Shown: positions 35,972 to 45,895, counted from the stretch's first letter. The stretch is DNA of 64,000 nt from Shewanella sp. VB17 (GCF_013248905.1 NZ_JABRVS010000001.1:4340001-4404000); one strand, 5' to 3'. Program-made: numbers and translations. The notes: generated from the letters alone by a model not told the origin.

Positions 35972-36997
35972 TTAACCATTAACTAAGGAAAACATATAAT
36001 CTTCAAGTAAAGGTAAACTGGTGATACTCACCGCTCCAGAGCCTGCCCACAGTGATTGATATTGAGGCAGATCATGATTTTTTGCATGATCCCTAATCGC
36101 TTTAGTCGCATAATGTTGTAATGGGAAAACAGGCAACTGACTGAGCTCCAACATGGCTAACTCATTCACAATGCCCCTTGCTTTCCGACCCGTAATACTC
36201 GAGGTTTGCATCAGTTGCTTATCATCACAAAGCCCCAATAATGCCTGTTTATAGGTCTCTGATGCACTACTTTCTTGAGTCATTAAAAAACCAGTACCTA
36301 TTTGTACGCCATCAAAACCTTGTTCGAGAGCTAAAAGAATATCTTGTTGATTAACAATCCCGCCAGATTTAATCAGTGGAATCTTAGGATAATCCTTTTT
36401 AAGCGTTAATATCACCGCATCAATATCATACTCTGCATCATTAAAACCACCTTTGTGGCCTCCGGCAAGTGCATTTTGGTAAACAATCATATCAGCGTGA
36501 TCTGCACTTAATATTTTATGTGCTTCAGCAAATGAATTAACCGTCACCATGACATGTCCACCCGCCTTTTTATAACGCTGGTACTCTTCATCTCGCAGTA
36601 CACCAAACGTGGTGCTAATCGCCGTTACTTGATGAGCGATAATTAAATCAATGATGTCACTTGTTGATGGCAGCTTAGGAAGTGAGCAGTCATGAGAAAT
36701 AAAAATACCTAACGATTTCTCTAGCTCAATCACCTCTACAGGCTTATCAATTTTTTCAGGGTATTCACTATGGTCAACAAAAAGGTTCACTTGAAATGGC
36801 CTATCTGTCATCGATTTAACCGCCTCGATTGACGCTTCAAGCTGAGCTAACGATAAGTAGCCCGATGGGATACTGCCCAGTATCCCAAATTCACACACCT
36901 TAGCAATAAAATCTGCTGACAAAATACCACCAGCCATTGGTGCTTGAATAATAGGATATTGTGTTTCAAGTAACTGGCATAAAAAACGTGTTTTCAT
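35972..36997 (-). CDS. Nitronate monooxygenase-type flavoenzyme
   Basis: The protein has 341 residues with the NMO/FabK-like TIM-barrel pattern: QAPMAGGI at the start, QNALAGGHKGGF in the middle, LIKSGGIV and FDGVQIGTGFL (FMN-phosphate binding), and GRKARGIVNE and LWAGSGA near the end. Members oxidise nitronates such as propionate-3-nitronate with FMN, a detoxifying reaction. The protein is cytoplasmic. It lies between the metallo-beta-lactamase and proA genes in the same direction but with separate spacing, so co-transcription is uncertain. Confidence 0.85.
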   Translation of the reverse strand: MKTRFLCQLLETQYPIIQAPMAGGILSADFIAKVCEFGILGSIPSGYLSLAQLEASIEAVKSMTDRPFQVNLFVDHSEYPEKIDKPVEVIELEKSLGIFISHDCSLPKLPSTSDIIDLIIAHQVTAISTTFGVLRDEEYQRYKKAGGHVMVTVNSFAEAHKILSADHADMIVYQNALAGGHKGGFNDAEYDIDAVILTLKKDYPKIPLIKSGGIVNQQDILLALEQGFDGVQIGTGFLMTQESSASETYKQALLGLCDDKQLMQTSSITGRKARGIVNELAMLELSQLPVFPLQHYATKAIRDHAKNHDLPQYQSLWAGSGAVSITSLPLLEDYMFSLVNG

Positions 36998-37092
36998 CCA
37001 TTAAAATCCTTTTATATAAAGTCAACTGTGCCATTAAATTCCATCTCTCACTTCAATAGTAGACCCCTTACTACAAAATCAACACTCAGCTA

Positions 37093-38367
37093 TTATTTTC
37101 TAACCGCGTATTCTCCATGTCCTATCCATTTGTAAGTAGTTAAAGCTTCTAATCCCATCGGTCCCCGAGCGTGCAGCTTTTGAGTGCTCACTGCCACTTC
37201 GGCACCTAATCCAAATTGGCTACCATCGGTAAAACGGGTGCTTGCATTAACGTACACAGCTGCTGAATCTACCAAATTGATAAAGTGAGCAGATGCATGA
37301 ATATTATCAGTCAGTATCCCTTCAGAATGTCCGCTTGAATAAGTGCGAATATGACGAATAGCAGCATCGATATCGGCTACAATTTTAATCCCTAAGGTCA
37401 ATGATAGCCACTCTTGAGCGTAAGTGTCGTCGGTTGCAAGCGCAATCGACATCCCAAGTTTATCAGCCATATCTTTCGTCTGCTCACAGCCATAAACACT
37501 CACACCTTGAGCATTAAGTATCGAAAATAGCTGCGGTAATAATGTATCGATAATTGACGCATGTACAAGCAGGGTATCAAGTGCATTACATACTGTTGGG
37601 CGCTGCACTTTGGCGTTAAGGATCACATCAATTGATTTAGCAATATTGGCGTCTTTATCAGCATACAAATGACAAATACCAATCCCACCTAAAATGACCG
37701 GAATCGTCGCTTGCTCAGCACACAAGCGTTGTAGATGATGACCACCACGTGGCACTATCATATCGACAAATTTATCTAACTTTACTAGCCCTGACACTAA
37801 TGCTCTATCCGGACGATTAATGAGCTGCACACAGTCAGCTGGCAAACCTTGTTCAACCACAGCAATGCGTATCGCCTCACTTAAGGCCAGATTTGATTGC
37901 AACGTCTCTTTACCACCACGCAGAATAACCGCATTGCCCGTTTTCAGAGCAAGCACTGCGATATCCACCGTCACATTAGGCCGTGCCTCATAAATAACCC
38001 CAATCACACCTAATGGCACACGACGACGTGATAAACGCAGACCATTATCTAACAATTGGCTTTCTAATTCAGCGCCTACTGGATCGGCAAGATTAATCAC
38101 ATTATTAATATCACTAATCACACCTTTTAAGCGACAAGGATCTAATAGCAATCTGTCTATCATGGTTTCGTTAAGGCCATTTTCACGGGCTTGGGCCACA
38201 TCGTTGAGATTAGCTGCTAAAATCTCTGTGCTTTTTACCGTTAAGCTTGCCGCAATAGCCGATAATAATGCTTGCTTCTGAATGCCCGTTAATGCGGCTA
38301 AAGCGTAACTTGCCTGTTTGGCATTTTTGCCCAAGGTCTGTAGATAAAGCTCATTGTTTTCAATCAC
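37093..38367 (-). CDS. proA: Gamma-glutamyl phosphate reductase ProA
   Basis: ProA is the second enzyme of proline synthesis, reducing gamma-glutamyl phosphate to glutamate-5-semialdehyde with NADPH. The protein has 424 residues, with typical segments LGVIGVIYEARPNVTVD, GNAVILRGGKE, the catalytic cysteine in VQRPTVCNALDTLLVH, FTDGSQFGLGAEVAVSTQ and ARGPMGLEALTTYKW. The start appears to be GTG. It follows proB with a 126-base gap, so the two probably form an operon. Confidence 0.95.
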   Translation of the reverse strand: MIENNELYLQTLGKNAKQASYALAALTGIQKQALLSAIAASLTVKSTEILAANLNDVAQARENGLNETMIDRLLLDPCRLKGVISDINNVINLADPVGAELESQLLDNGLRLSRRRVPLGVIGVIYEARPNVTVDIAVLALKTGNAVILRGGKETLQSNLALSEAIRIAVVEQGLPADCVQLINRPDRALVSGLVKLDKFVDMIVPRGGHHLQRLCAEQATIPVILGGIGICHLYADKDANIAKSIDVILNAKVQRPTVCNALDTLLVHASIIDTLLPQLFSILNAQGVSVYGCEQTKDMADKLGMSIALATDDTYAQEWLSLTLGIKIVADIDAAIRHIRTYSSGHSEGILTDNIHASAHFINLVDSAAVYVNASTRFTDGSQFGLGAEVAVSTQKLHARGPMGLEALTTYKWIGHGEYAVRK

Positions 38368-38493
38368 GTCACATCACTCAAATGTTAAAAGCCAATAATT
38401 AAATCTAAATTAGACAGTGTGGCGTAGAAAATAGTGTCTTCATTTAATATGAAGGAATACGCTATTATCCATGAGCCAATCACTGAATTTAGA

Positions 38494-39612
38494 TCATAGC
38501 ACCACCATGTCATTACGGTGTATCACAGCATCGCCATAGTTATAACCCAACAAAACTTCGATCTCATTGGAGTGTTTTCCGGCAATTATTTTCAAATCTG
38601 CAGCGCTATACCGACTAATGCCACGTCCATACTCACACCCTTTGCAGTCAATCAGTTGTAAAGTTGTGCCCCGTTCAAATTCACCGACAACTGAAGTGAT
38701 CCCTTTAGGCAGTAAACTGCGGCCTTTTTGTGTGACAGCATTAATTGCCCCCGTATCTAACACCAGTTTTCCCTTGGTTGACTGCCCCGCTAAGATCCAC
38801 TGTTTTCGACTTTCTAATGGATTTTCCAGCGCAGAAAAATGCGTACCGACATCTTCTTTACACACCGCATTGAGTATCACTTGTCGGCGATGCCCAGAGG
38901 CTATCACCACTTCAACACCTGCACGTCTAGCAATATCAGCCGCTTCAAGTTTAGTCGCCATACCGCCAGTGCCTAAACCAGAAACAGCCCCCCCAGCAAG
39001 TAAACGTAAACTGTCATCAATATTAATCACTTGCTTAATCAATGTTGCGTGTGGATTTGCACGAGGATCGGCATCGAATAAGCCTTGTTGATCTGTCAGT
39101 AATATCAATAAGTCTGCATCACACAGTAACGCAGCACGTGCCGATAAATTATCATTATCGCCCACTTTAATTTCATTAGTCGCCACGGCATCATTTTCAT
39201 TGATAATAGGAATAATGCCATTTTTTAATAGCGCATTGAGTGAGTCTCGCGCATTTAAATACCGTTCACGATCATGGAGATCTGCACGAGTTAACAGTAA
39301 CTGGCCAACATGAAGCCCATAAATACTAAAAAACTGTGACCAAGCCAAAATGAGCTGACTCTGCCCTACAGCGGCCAACAGCTGTTTATTGGCTACAGTG
39401 TCTGTGAGCGCTGGGTAACCAAGATGATCGCGCCCAGCAGCAATAGCACCTGAGGTACATAATACCACCTCAACTCCCGCCTTCATTAACGTAGACATCT
39501 GCCTGGCTAACTCAACCATATGCGCTTTATCCAGCTGTTTACTGCCGGACGTTAGCACACTCGTTCCCAACTTGACCACCACTCGGCGGTAACCTATCTC
39601 ACTTGAGTTCAT
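38494..39612 (-). CDS. proB: Glutamate 5-kinase ProB
   Basis: ProB phosphorylates glutamate to start proline synthesis and is the feedback-controlled step. From the ATG at 39612 it has 372 residues (E. coli 367) and begins RRVVVKLGTSVLTSG, the ATP-binding start of the kinase domain. IINENDAVAT and VGDNDNLSA are substrate-loop motifs. A C-terminal PUA domain (from about 275, GKLVLDTGAINAV) is present as in E. coli. The frame is open to 39705, but the extra 31 residues do not belong to the family and are not used. Confidence 0.95.
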   Translation of the reverse strand: MNSSEIGYRRVVVKLGTSVLTSGSKQLDKAHMVELARQMSTLMKAGVEVVLCTSGAIAAGRDHLGYPALTDTVANKQLLAAVGQSQLILAWSQFFSIYGLHVGQLLLTRADLHDRERYLNARDSLNALLKNGIIPIINENDAVATNEIKVGDNDNLSARAALLCDADLLILLTDQQGLFDADPRANPHATLIKQVINIDDSLRLLAGGAVSGLGTGGMATKLEAADIARRAGVEVVIASGHRRQVILNAVCKEDVGTHFSALENPLESRKQWILAGQSTKGKLVLDTGAINAVTQKGRSLLPKGITSVVGEFERGTTLQLIDCKGCEYGRGISRYSAADLKIIAGKHSNEIEVLLGYNYGDAVIHRNDMVVL

Positions 39613-39766
39613 TTTCAAAATAGTCAATAAAGCCGAACTTAGCGTTATACCCAATCTTGAGCCGAAATGGTAGCAAGGAGTGCAAAAGAAGGCTTTTTTT
39701 ATCAAAACAATCGCAATACATGCCTAAAAGACCACATAGAGGCATATTTTTAACATTGAGGCAGAG

Positions 39767-41056
39767 TTAATCATAAATAAATTTAGCCACAAACAAAACG
39801 GCAAGTATCACGATCCCTAGACTCAGATCTTTATAACGGCCGCTCATCAACTTGATCATCACATACGAAATAAAACCTAGCGCAATACCAGTAGCAATAG
39901 AAAAGGTCAGTGGCATTAAAATGCAGATCACCACAACAGGCGCAGCCTCAGTCAAATCTTCCCAAGCAACATGGACTAATCCCGACATCATCAAAATAGC
40001 CACATAAAATAACGTACCAGCGGTGGCATAAACGGGAACTGTCCCAGCTAAAGGGGAAATAAACAAGGACAACAGAAACAAGCAGCCGACAACAACTGCG
40101 GTCAGTCCAGTTCGCCCACCAGCACTGACCCCAGCTGTACTTTCAATATAGCTTGTGGTGGTCGATGTCCCAAGCATTGCACCAGCAATCGTCGCAGTAC
40201 TGTCCGCCATTAAAGCGCGATTCAATCTAGGTAACCTGCCTCTATCATCCAAAAAACCTCCCATTTGTGCTACCGCCACTAAAGTGCCTGATGTATCAAA
40301 CAAGTCAACAAAAAGAAAAGCAAACACTACTGAAAGCATACTGATCTCAAGCACGCTTGAAAGATCCATCTGCATAAACGTAGGTAACACTGAAGGGGGC
40401 AATGACACCATACCTTGATAATGCACGTCACCAAACAAGATCCCGAGCAATGTCACCACCAAAATACTCATGATGACTGCCGATTTCATTCCTCTGTGTA
40501 CCATAGCAATGATCAAGAAGAAACCTAACATCGACATCACAGCAGGAAACGCGGTGATATCGCCTATGGTCACTAAAGTCGCTGAACTTGCCACCACAAT
40601 GCCCGCATTCTTCAAGCCAATCAAAGCCAAAAATAAACCGATCCCAGCACCAATTCCCAAACGTAATGACATCGGAATACTATTGACTATCCATTCTCTT
40701 ATTCTCACTAAAGACAAGATAAAGAAACAGCCACCAGATAGAAATACCGCCCCCAGTGCGGTCTCCCAGCTATAGCCCATTTCGCCCACGACCGTATAGG
40801 TAAAAAAAGCATTTAATCCCATTCCAGGAGCCAAGGCTATGGGGTAATTCGCTATTACCCCCATGATCAAACAACCTATAGCAGCAGCTAAACAGGTCGC
40901 GACAAACACAGCACCATGATCCATTCCAGCATCGGCTAGCATCATGGGATTGACAAAAATAATATAAGCCATGCTTAAGAAAGTCGTCACACCAGCTATG
41001 ACTTCCTGCTTAATGTTCGTTTGATTTTGTTTAAGTTTGAATAGTCTTTCCAACAT
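39767..41056 (-). CDS. NCS2-family purine permease (AzgA-type)
   Basis: The protein has 429 residues with about 12 membrane segments. Features of the AzgA/PbuG branch of NCS2, which imports adenine, guanine or hypoxanthine with protons, are EVIAGVTTFLSMAYIIFVNP at the start, ALAPGMGLNAFFTYTVVG (TM3), FLFVDLFDTSGTLVAVAQ (TM8), ADSTATIAGAMLGTSTTTSYIES (TM10) and RTGLTAVVVG. The ATG at 41056 has AAGGA upstream and matches the family. The frame open to 41134 is not used. A structured region with a hairpin terminator lies 130-350 bases upstream and may regulate it. Confidence 0.9.
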   Translation of the reverse strand: MLERLFKLKQNQTNIKQEVIAGVTTFLSMAYIIFVNPMMLADAGMDHGAVFVATCLAAAIGCLIMGVIANYPIALAPGMGLNAFFTYTVVGEMGYSWETALGAVFLSGGCFFILSLVRIREWIVNSIPMSLRLGIGAGIGLFLALIGLKNAGIVVASSATLVTIGDITAFPAVMSMLGFFLIIAMVHRGMKSAVIMSILVVTLLGILFGDVHYQGMVSLPPSVLPTFMQMDLSSVLEISMLSVVFAFLFVDLFDTSGTLVAVAQMGGFLDDRGRLPRLNRALMADSTATIAGAMLGTSTTTSYIESTAGVSAGGRTGLTAVVVGCLFLLSLFISPLAGTVPVYATAGTLFYVAILMMSGLVHVAWEDLTEAAPVVVICILMPLTFSIATGIALGFISYVMIKLMSGRYKDLSLGIVILAVLFVAKFIYD

Positions 41057-41186
41057 AAAACTGAATCCTTGTTTTTTTATCACATCAAAGGAAGATAAGT
41101 AATAAGGAGAATTGTTCAGTATTGATACCGACAATGCACCTTAACGTACCATAAAATCTCATCTTTTATAATTTCAAACAAAAAAA

Positions 41187-41405
41187 CCTACTTAAATTAA
41201 GCAGGAAAAGACTCATTTCAAGTATTCCAGAAGGAAGAGTTTCCGCGCTAGCAGTTACACAAGCATGATGGTTAGCGAACTAAACATCATGGGACTTGAA
41301 TCTACACATCCAAAATGGGATAGGGGTCTAATGGATAATTGAACTAACTTACTAACGCTCATAAAGCGAATAGTAAGGGCAGGAGCAAACGACCCTGTAG
41401 CAGAT
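41187..41405 (-). ncRNA. Candidate structured RNA or leader upstream of the purine permease
   Basis: Read leftward, this stretch holds several nested inverted repeats: CTTACTA...TAGTAAG enclosing CGCT/AGCG (41347-41376), an outer GGGTC/GACCC pair (41323-41395), and CATGATG...CATCATG (41264-41291) enclosing TTAG-TTCG-CTAA. It ends in the stem CCTGCTTAA/TTAAGTAGG (41187-41205) followed by seven Ts, a good terminator. It lies about 130 bases before the permease start. It could be a transcription-attenuating leader, an independent small RNA, or a decayed mobile repeat. It lacks the purine-riboswitch core as I know it. Confidence 0.35.
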
Positions 41406-41769
41406 TCTATTTAACTACCTAATTTATTATCTATCCTACAATCTAATTGCAACCATAATGAAGCTTTATAAAAAGACTTTATTATTCGATGACTGATTTG
41501 CCACTAAATAAAGCCATCGGGGTAATTTAATAGCCATTATTTAGTATATTTTTATCCATAAAGATTTTTAGAAAAAAACATATTTGTTACTATTTTAACC
41601 TGCAGAATAATTAGGGAACCGATAACTCAGAAATGACACCTTAATCTCATAGCTGGTTGTAAAATTTCTGACAAGACAATAACTTGCCAGTATAGTTAGC
41701 CTGAAATAAGTTCAGGTTTGTGCTTTTATGTAAACTTTCATTCAGGTGTTTAAATATATATTGTTTCGT
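41406..41769. other. Intergenic region with no recognised feature
   Basis: About 360 bases of AT-rich sequence lie between the structured region and the end of the TSP3-repeat protein gene. I see no gene or clear terminator in it. Confidence 0.35.
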
Positions 41770-42852
41770 CTAGAGCACCTTATCTATCGCGTATGACATG
41801 AGGTTATGTAAAAATATTTCCTGCTTTGTGTCTATGTTACCTGTAACACTACTATGTCTAAACAAACCCTCATCCCAAATAAATATAGCATCGCGATTAT
41901 TTCCTGTAATCCATACTCCTGCTTTTGATGTAGTTGATGTAGTTGATCCTTCTGTCACAACAATTAATGAACCATTCGGTGTATTTGCAATACTTAATCG
42001 ACCAAAAGTCCCAGCACCAGACAAAGCGGAGCTTCTTGCATCCCCAAACACACCAGTATTGATAGTCGGCTCTGCATTGGTTCTAGCAGACACCGAACCT
42101 GATGATACAGAACCAGTTCCTCCAAAAGCTTTATTAATTGCTGTACCTTTACTACTATCGAAAGCTACAATAACAACACCACCCAAATCATTATATGCTT
42201 TTATCAAAGTAGCTTGAGCAGTTGTCATTTCCTGATATCCTGTACTTATAATATCAAAGTTTTCTTTCAGTTGAGCTGCTGTATACGTATTCAAGTTTAT
42301 TGGTAAATTTGTAAAATCAAATCCAACCACTTTATTGTTGGTGCCTAAGATGCCATAATTTGCCTGATCATCCAATTGATCATTATAACGAACCTGTTGA
42401 GTACTTCCTATCGAATAACTAGCCCAATAGCCAACACGAATAGTTACATCAGCTACACAAACCTCATCGACGGGATTAGAGTCCAAGTCATCATTAATGC
42501 CATCGCAATCAGTATCCTCTTTTTCTGGGTTGGTACCCATTAAAAAGACTTCAAGACCTTTGGACAAGTTATCATGATCATTATCTGAAGCACCGTTGAG
42601 AACGGGTTTATTAGCATCGTATATATTGGTAAAAGCTTTAAATTCAGTTAAATCGGTAAGACCATCGCCATCATAATCTGCCTCACCAGGAGAATTTTCA
42701 TCATAGGGGTTCCAACCATACATTCTTTCGATACTGTCACCTACTCCATCTCCGTCTGAATCAGCCGCCATCGCGATGCTAGAAAAAGATAAGGCCGTTA
42801 TTAATGTGACGGACATCATTGATAAATTAAGCTCTGTTGCGTATAGCTTCAT
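41770..42852 (-). CDS. Secreted protein with thrombospondin type 3 (calcium-binding) repeats
   Basis: The protein has 360 residues with a signal peptide ending SIAMA. The first 130 mature residues carry TSP3-like calcium loops: DSDGDGVGD, DYDGDGLTD, DNDHDNLSKG and DTDCDGINDDLDSN. The C-terminal 220 residues look like a Rossmann-type alpha/beta domain: VTIRVGYWASYS, FDIISTGYQEMTTAQ, LIKAYNDLGGVVIVAFDSS, WITGNNRDAIFIWDEG and a final HNLMSYAID. This recalls class I glutamine-amidotransferase-like domains without an obvious catalytic triad. Function is unknown. The upstream region carries the GGGAAATCCCC motif. Confidence 0.65.
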   Translation of the reverse strand: MKLYATELNLSMMSVTLITALSFSSIAMAADSDGDGVGDSIERMYGWNPYDENSPGEADYDGDGLTDLTEFKAFTNIYDANKPVLNGASDNDHDNLSKGLEVFLMGTNPEKEDTDCDGINDDLDSNPVDEVCVADVTIRVGYWASYSIGSTQQVRYNDQLDDQANYGILGTNNKVVGFDFTNLPINLNTYTAAQLKENFDIISTGYQEMTTAQATLIKAYNDLGGVVIVAFDSSKGTAINKAFGGTGSVSSGSVSARTNAEPTINTGVFGDARSSALSGAGTFGRLSIANTPNGSLIVVTEGSTTSTTSKAGVWITGNNRDAIFIWDEGLFRHSSVTGNIDTKQEIFLHNLMSYAIDKVL

Positions 42853-43005
42853 TGGAACCTCTTTATAAAGTTACATATAAATATTAAATTGAAAGATCAT
42901 TAATATTAAAAACGAAAAAAACACATTTAGTTAAAAAATAAAGCCTTAAATGTTAAAGGGGAGGGTAATGTATTTCATGTAAGAATTAATTGAAAATCAA
43001 CTTCT

Positions 43006-43020
43006 GTGGGGATTTCCCAC
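43006..43020 (-). promoter_or_regulatory. GTGGGGATTTCCCAC palindrome upstream of the TSP3-repeat protein gene
   Basis: Read leftward this is GTGGGAAATCCCCAC, about 155 bases before the ATG at 42852. Its core GGGAAATCCCC is identical in sequence and orientation to the motif at 6124-6134. It is a candidate binding site for a shared regulator. Confidence 0.35.
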
Positions 43021-43093
43021 TCTCATCTAGCAAGATTAAGTAACATATACTGTCATATAACAAGTAGACCAAGCCTGTTAATATGACTTTAGT

Positions 43094-43600
43094 CAGGGCT
43101 AACGCATTTTAATTCCTGACTCTAACAAAGCTGAGTGGTGGTAATCATCTAGTGCCACCTTTTCTTTTTACGCAACGTACTGGCTGATTTAATTTCATCT
43201 TGTTTGAATAAACTCAGCGCTATTTTTGCATGGCACTAAAAGCCAATGCCCCATTCCCCTTTCGAATCCTCGATTCATCTTCTCTAAACATCCAATGTAT
43301 AATTTCCACTTGCCGGTACCACTCACTGTCGTTAATGATTGCTCTGTAGTGAGCTTATTAACCATCTAATTTCATGGGTGATTTTAGCGGTTGTCGTTTC
43401 ATGAATTTCTGAACTGATTTTGATCATACTTTTGAGTCCTTACCAGCGGTAATCTTTTGATAACCAATTTGAATTGACCCAGACTTGTCGCATATCCTTG
43501 CCCCTATTTAACCATTTCCATTGTCTATATCTCTGGCTTGTTCATAATTATCTATCGAAAAACCTTCTCGTTCTGTTTTCTCTTAACCTATGCTGATATT
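43094..43600 (-). pseudogene. Degenerate ISAs1-family remnant 2
   Basis: The DNA is a diverged, inverted copy of the 3' half of the ISAs1 remnant at 21716-22569. AAAACAGAACG, TCATGAAACGACAACC, CATGAAATTAGATGGT, AAATCAGCCAG and GCACTAGATGATTACCAC all recur in order. The IS end reads CAGGGCTAACGCATTTTAAT from 43094, matching the other copy's end. The 5' half of the transposase is missing and stops abound. Confidence 0.75.
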
Positions 43601-43659
43601 TTATGTGAGCTTATAATGTCGCTTTATTTCTAACTCTTTTATTTTATAATTCTACTATG

Positions 43660-43960
43660 ACAAGTTATGGTTGAAACAACAGTTCACTTACTCTGATGTC
43701 GCTAGTGAAACAGCGCTGGTAATTAAAGATTACCAGCGCTTGAGGGATTCAACTCTGTATTTCAACTTATGGATGTGCCACAGACCTCACCAAGTTATAG
43801 CTGTATAAGCAAAAAAGCTAAGACTATTGAGATTAACTACCGAGCACCAAATCATATCTCTGCGGCCCATGTTGAGGTTGATTCAACAGGCCTGTAAGTT
43901 TAGGGTGGAACACGCGTAAGCATGGTAAAGAAAGCCAATGAAAAGCTTGAAACCTAGCTA
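43660..43960 (+). pseudogene. IS5-family transposase remnant
   Basis: Translated across frameshifts, the region gives QFTYSDVASETALVIK, then LEGFNSVFQLMDVPQ, SYSCISKKAKTIEINYR and AAHVEVDSTGL. These match the typical IS5/IS903 order (YSD, ETAL, GFxNSVFxLM, CISxRAK, DSTGLKVxGxGEW). Only the N-terminal third of a transposase is left. The 66-residue frame on the other strand is an artefact of this remnant. Confidence 0.65.
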
Positions 43961-44104
43961 TATCAAACATTCCAAGAGCTCCCCCTATGTATAATGAACA
44001 AAAATATTTCACCGATACAATGAACATGAACACTCAAATCTGCAGGTCTCAATAAAAACAGTCAGAGTAGTCAGTGCTCACCTACTAATGTAATCTTTAA
44101 TTGA

Positions 44105-45643
44105 TTATAACTTGTTAGTCATATGCTGATATAACCCCACTAACGGCGTTGCAGTTGGCTTACCGTATTGTGGATGGCCTTCTGTGGCGCTGCCAGCAAT
44201 ATCGATATGGGTATAACACATAGGTTTAGCCGATTGAATACCATGATCACTCAAACCTGAGGCTCTCAATAAAAAAGCCGCTGGGTATTGATGTCCACGA
44301 GCGGTCACTGAAGAAGGTGCATTATTAGAAGACATGATATCTGCCGCGCCCGATGGGTCGACTATTTTGGCATAATCTTCACGTCGCAGTACTGACTGTT
44401 CAATCGGCTCTCCCCACGCTTGCCCCTGATGGGCAATATTGGCAGCCACACCTGCTTGCTTGGCGACGCTGTTTTCAACCGTCGCGCTATACCCACCAAA
44501 GCAGCGCACGACGTGACCGGTTAATGTCGCCACAGAGAAAAGTTCAGGCTTAACCGCTTTCTCGGCCTTAATACGTAAATGTGACAACAGATCGGCTAAC
44601 ACTAAGCGCCCTTCAGCATCCGTGTTACCTATGCGTACGCGTACACCTGCATGGCTGGTAATTATCTCATCGGTCACAAAGGCTTCACAGCCGATGCTAT
44701 TACGCACTAAGCCGAGTTCAGAGACAACACGAATACCTTTAGGTTTCAGCATCGATAAGGTTTTCATCAAGCCCGCTACCGCAGCGGCGCCGCCTTTATC
44801 CCGACTCATCCCCGCCATACCACCAGCCACCTTAATATCAGCGCCGCCAGTATCATAAATCACTCCTTTGCCAGCAAAGAAGTAAGTACGTTCGACTACA
44901 CCCTCTCCAACATATTCAAGTTTAACCACCCGTGGTTGATGCCGAGCAACAGCAAAAGATGAGCGTCCTACCGCACTTAGTAACGGATAGTCACGCTCCA
45001 ATACGTCTCTATCTTCGATCACGTCCACTTTAAGGCCTGAGCCTTGGTATGCTGCTAAACAATGATCGGTAAATGCCGCTGCTGACATACGCTCAGGCTC
45101 AGTACCGCAAAGATCTCTAGCCAGATCCCGCCCCGCTTCAAGGGCATTCAAACTTTGGCTCAGCTCTGATGAATGCAATAAACCTATCGCCTCAAAAGTG
45201 GCACTGTCCCCTTTAGCTTCACGCGCCTCAAGTGCCTGCCACAACTCTTGACCACAGGCGAGTGCGGCAACCTCACATCCAAATTCATATCTAGGGTCCT
45301 TGTCTTTACCCACCAATAACAGTGGCCGCTTAGCTCCTATCTGGCTGGCTAATTTAATTCCTGCTCTGGCAGCATCAGCAAAGACTCTGACATCCTCGAC
45401 ATCGTCTTGGCTGTTTAACACCGGCGACAAGATCAAACGTCCTCCCGCAAGCCCAGGTGCAAACAGTAAGGTGGCAGATTTCCCCACTCGATTATCGACT
45501 TTAGAACCGTGCTCAGCCAACAAGGTGATCTCATCCAACCCCGTTTGAGTAATATCAGTGGCTACAACCACAACAGCATCCCAGCCACTGCCTTCAAAAA
45601 TAGCATCTGTATCGCGTACATCAATAAGATTAACCTGAGCCAT
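44105..45643 (-). CDS. M17-family leucyl aminopeptidase
   Basis: The protein has 512 residues. The ATG at 45643 is preceded by AGGAGAGAGGGG, an excellent ribosome binding site, so the longer frame to 45736 is rejected. The M17 catalytic domain is clear: GVIYDTGGADIK (metal-binding), MSRDKGGAAAVAG, the signature NTDAEGRLVLAD, and VATLTGHVVRCFG. M17 enzymes are cytosolic, two-metal aminopeptidases, usually hexameric. The sequence belongs to the branch distinct from classical PepA/PepB. It is divergent from pepD, another peptidase. Confidence 0.9.
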   Translation of the reverse strand: MAQVNLIDVRDTDAIFEGSGWDAVVVVATDITQTGLDEITLLAEHGSKVDNRVGKSATLLFAPGLAGGRLILSPVLNSQDDVEDVRVFADAARAGIKLASQIGAKRPLLLVGKDKDPRYEFGCEVAALACGQELWQALEAREAKGDSATFEAIGLLHSSELSQSLNALEAGRDLARDLCGTEPERMSAAAFTDHCLAAYQGSGLKVDVIEDRDVLERDYPLLSAVGRSSFAVARHQPRVVKLEYVGEGVVERTYFFAGKGVIYDTGGADIKVAGGMAGMSRDKGGAAAVAGLMKTLSMLKPKGIRVVSELGLVRNSIGCEAFVTDEIITSHAGVRVRIGNTDAEGRLVLADLLSHLRIKAEKAVKPELFSVATLTGHVVRCFGGYSATVENSVAKQAGVAANIAHQGQAWGEPIEQSVLRREDYAKIVDPSGAADIMSSNNAPSSVTARGHQYPAAFLLRASGLSDHGIQSAKPMCYTHIDIAGSATEGHPQYGKPTATPLVGLYQHMTNKL

Positions 45644-45895
45644 GTCCCCTCTCTCCTGCTGGTAAAGTTTTCCTAAATCCCCATCATAAAAAGAGGATAT
45701 AAGATTATTATCTGTTGTTTGGTATTCAATATGCACTCAAATTCCTTCAATGCCAATACCCTTTGTCGATATTCAGTCCATTGGCAACTTTCAATGACAC
45801 CTTGTATTTTTTCTGTTGTCATCAAGTGCAAACAGTCACAAAAAGTAGAACACACTCTGTGATAGACTAACCCCATAATAAAAAGGAGAACGCCA

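Noticed and set aside
38567..39091. 174-residue frame antisense to proB
   Set aside because: It is fully explained as the complement of the conserved proB gene.
41221..41340. tRNA-like GATTCAAGTCC on the minus strand
   Set aside because: The flanking bases do not form a T-stem and no acceptor or anticodon arms could be built.
43833..44033. 66-residue minus-strand frame
   Set aside because: It is antisense to a recognisable IS5 transposase remnant.
45673..45876. 67-residue frame between the M17 gene and pepD
   Set aside because: It overlaps the divergent promoter region and the M17 ribosome binding site side, with no family or signal.
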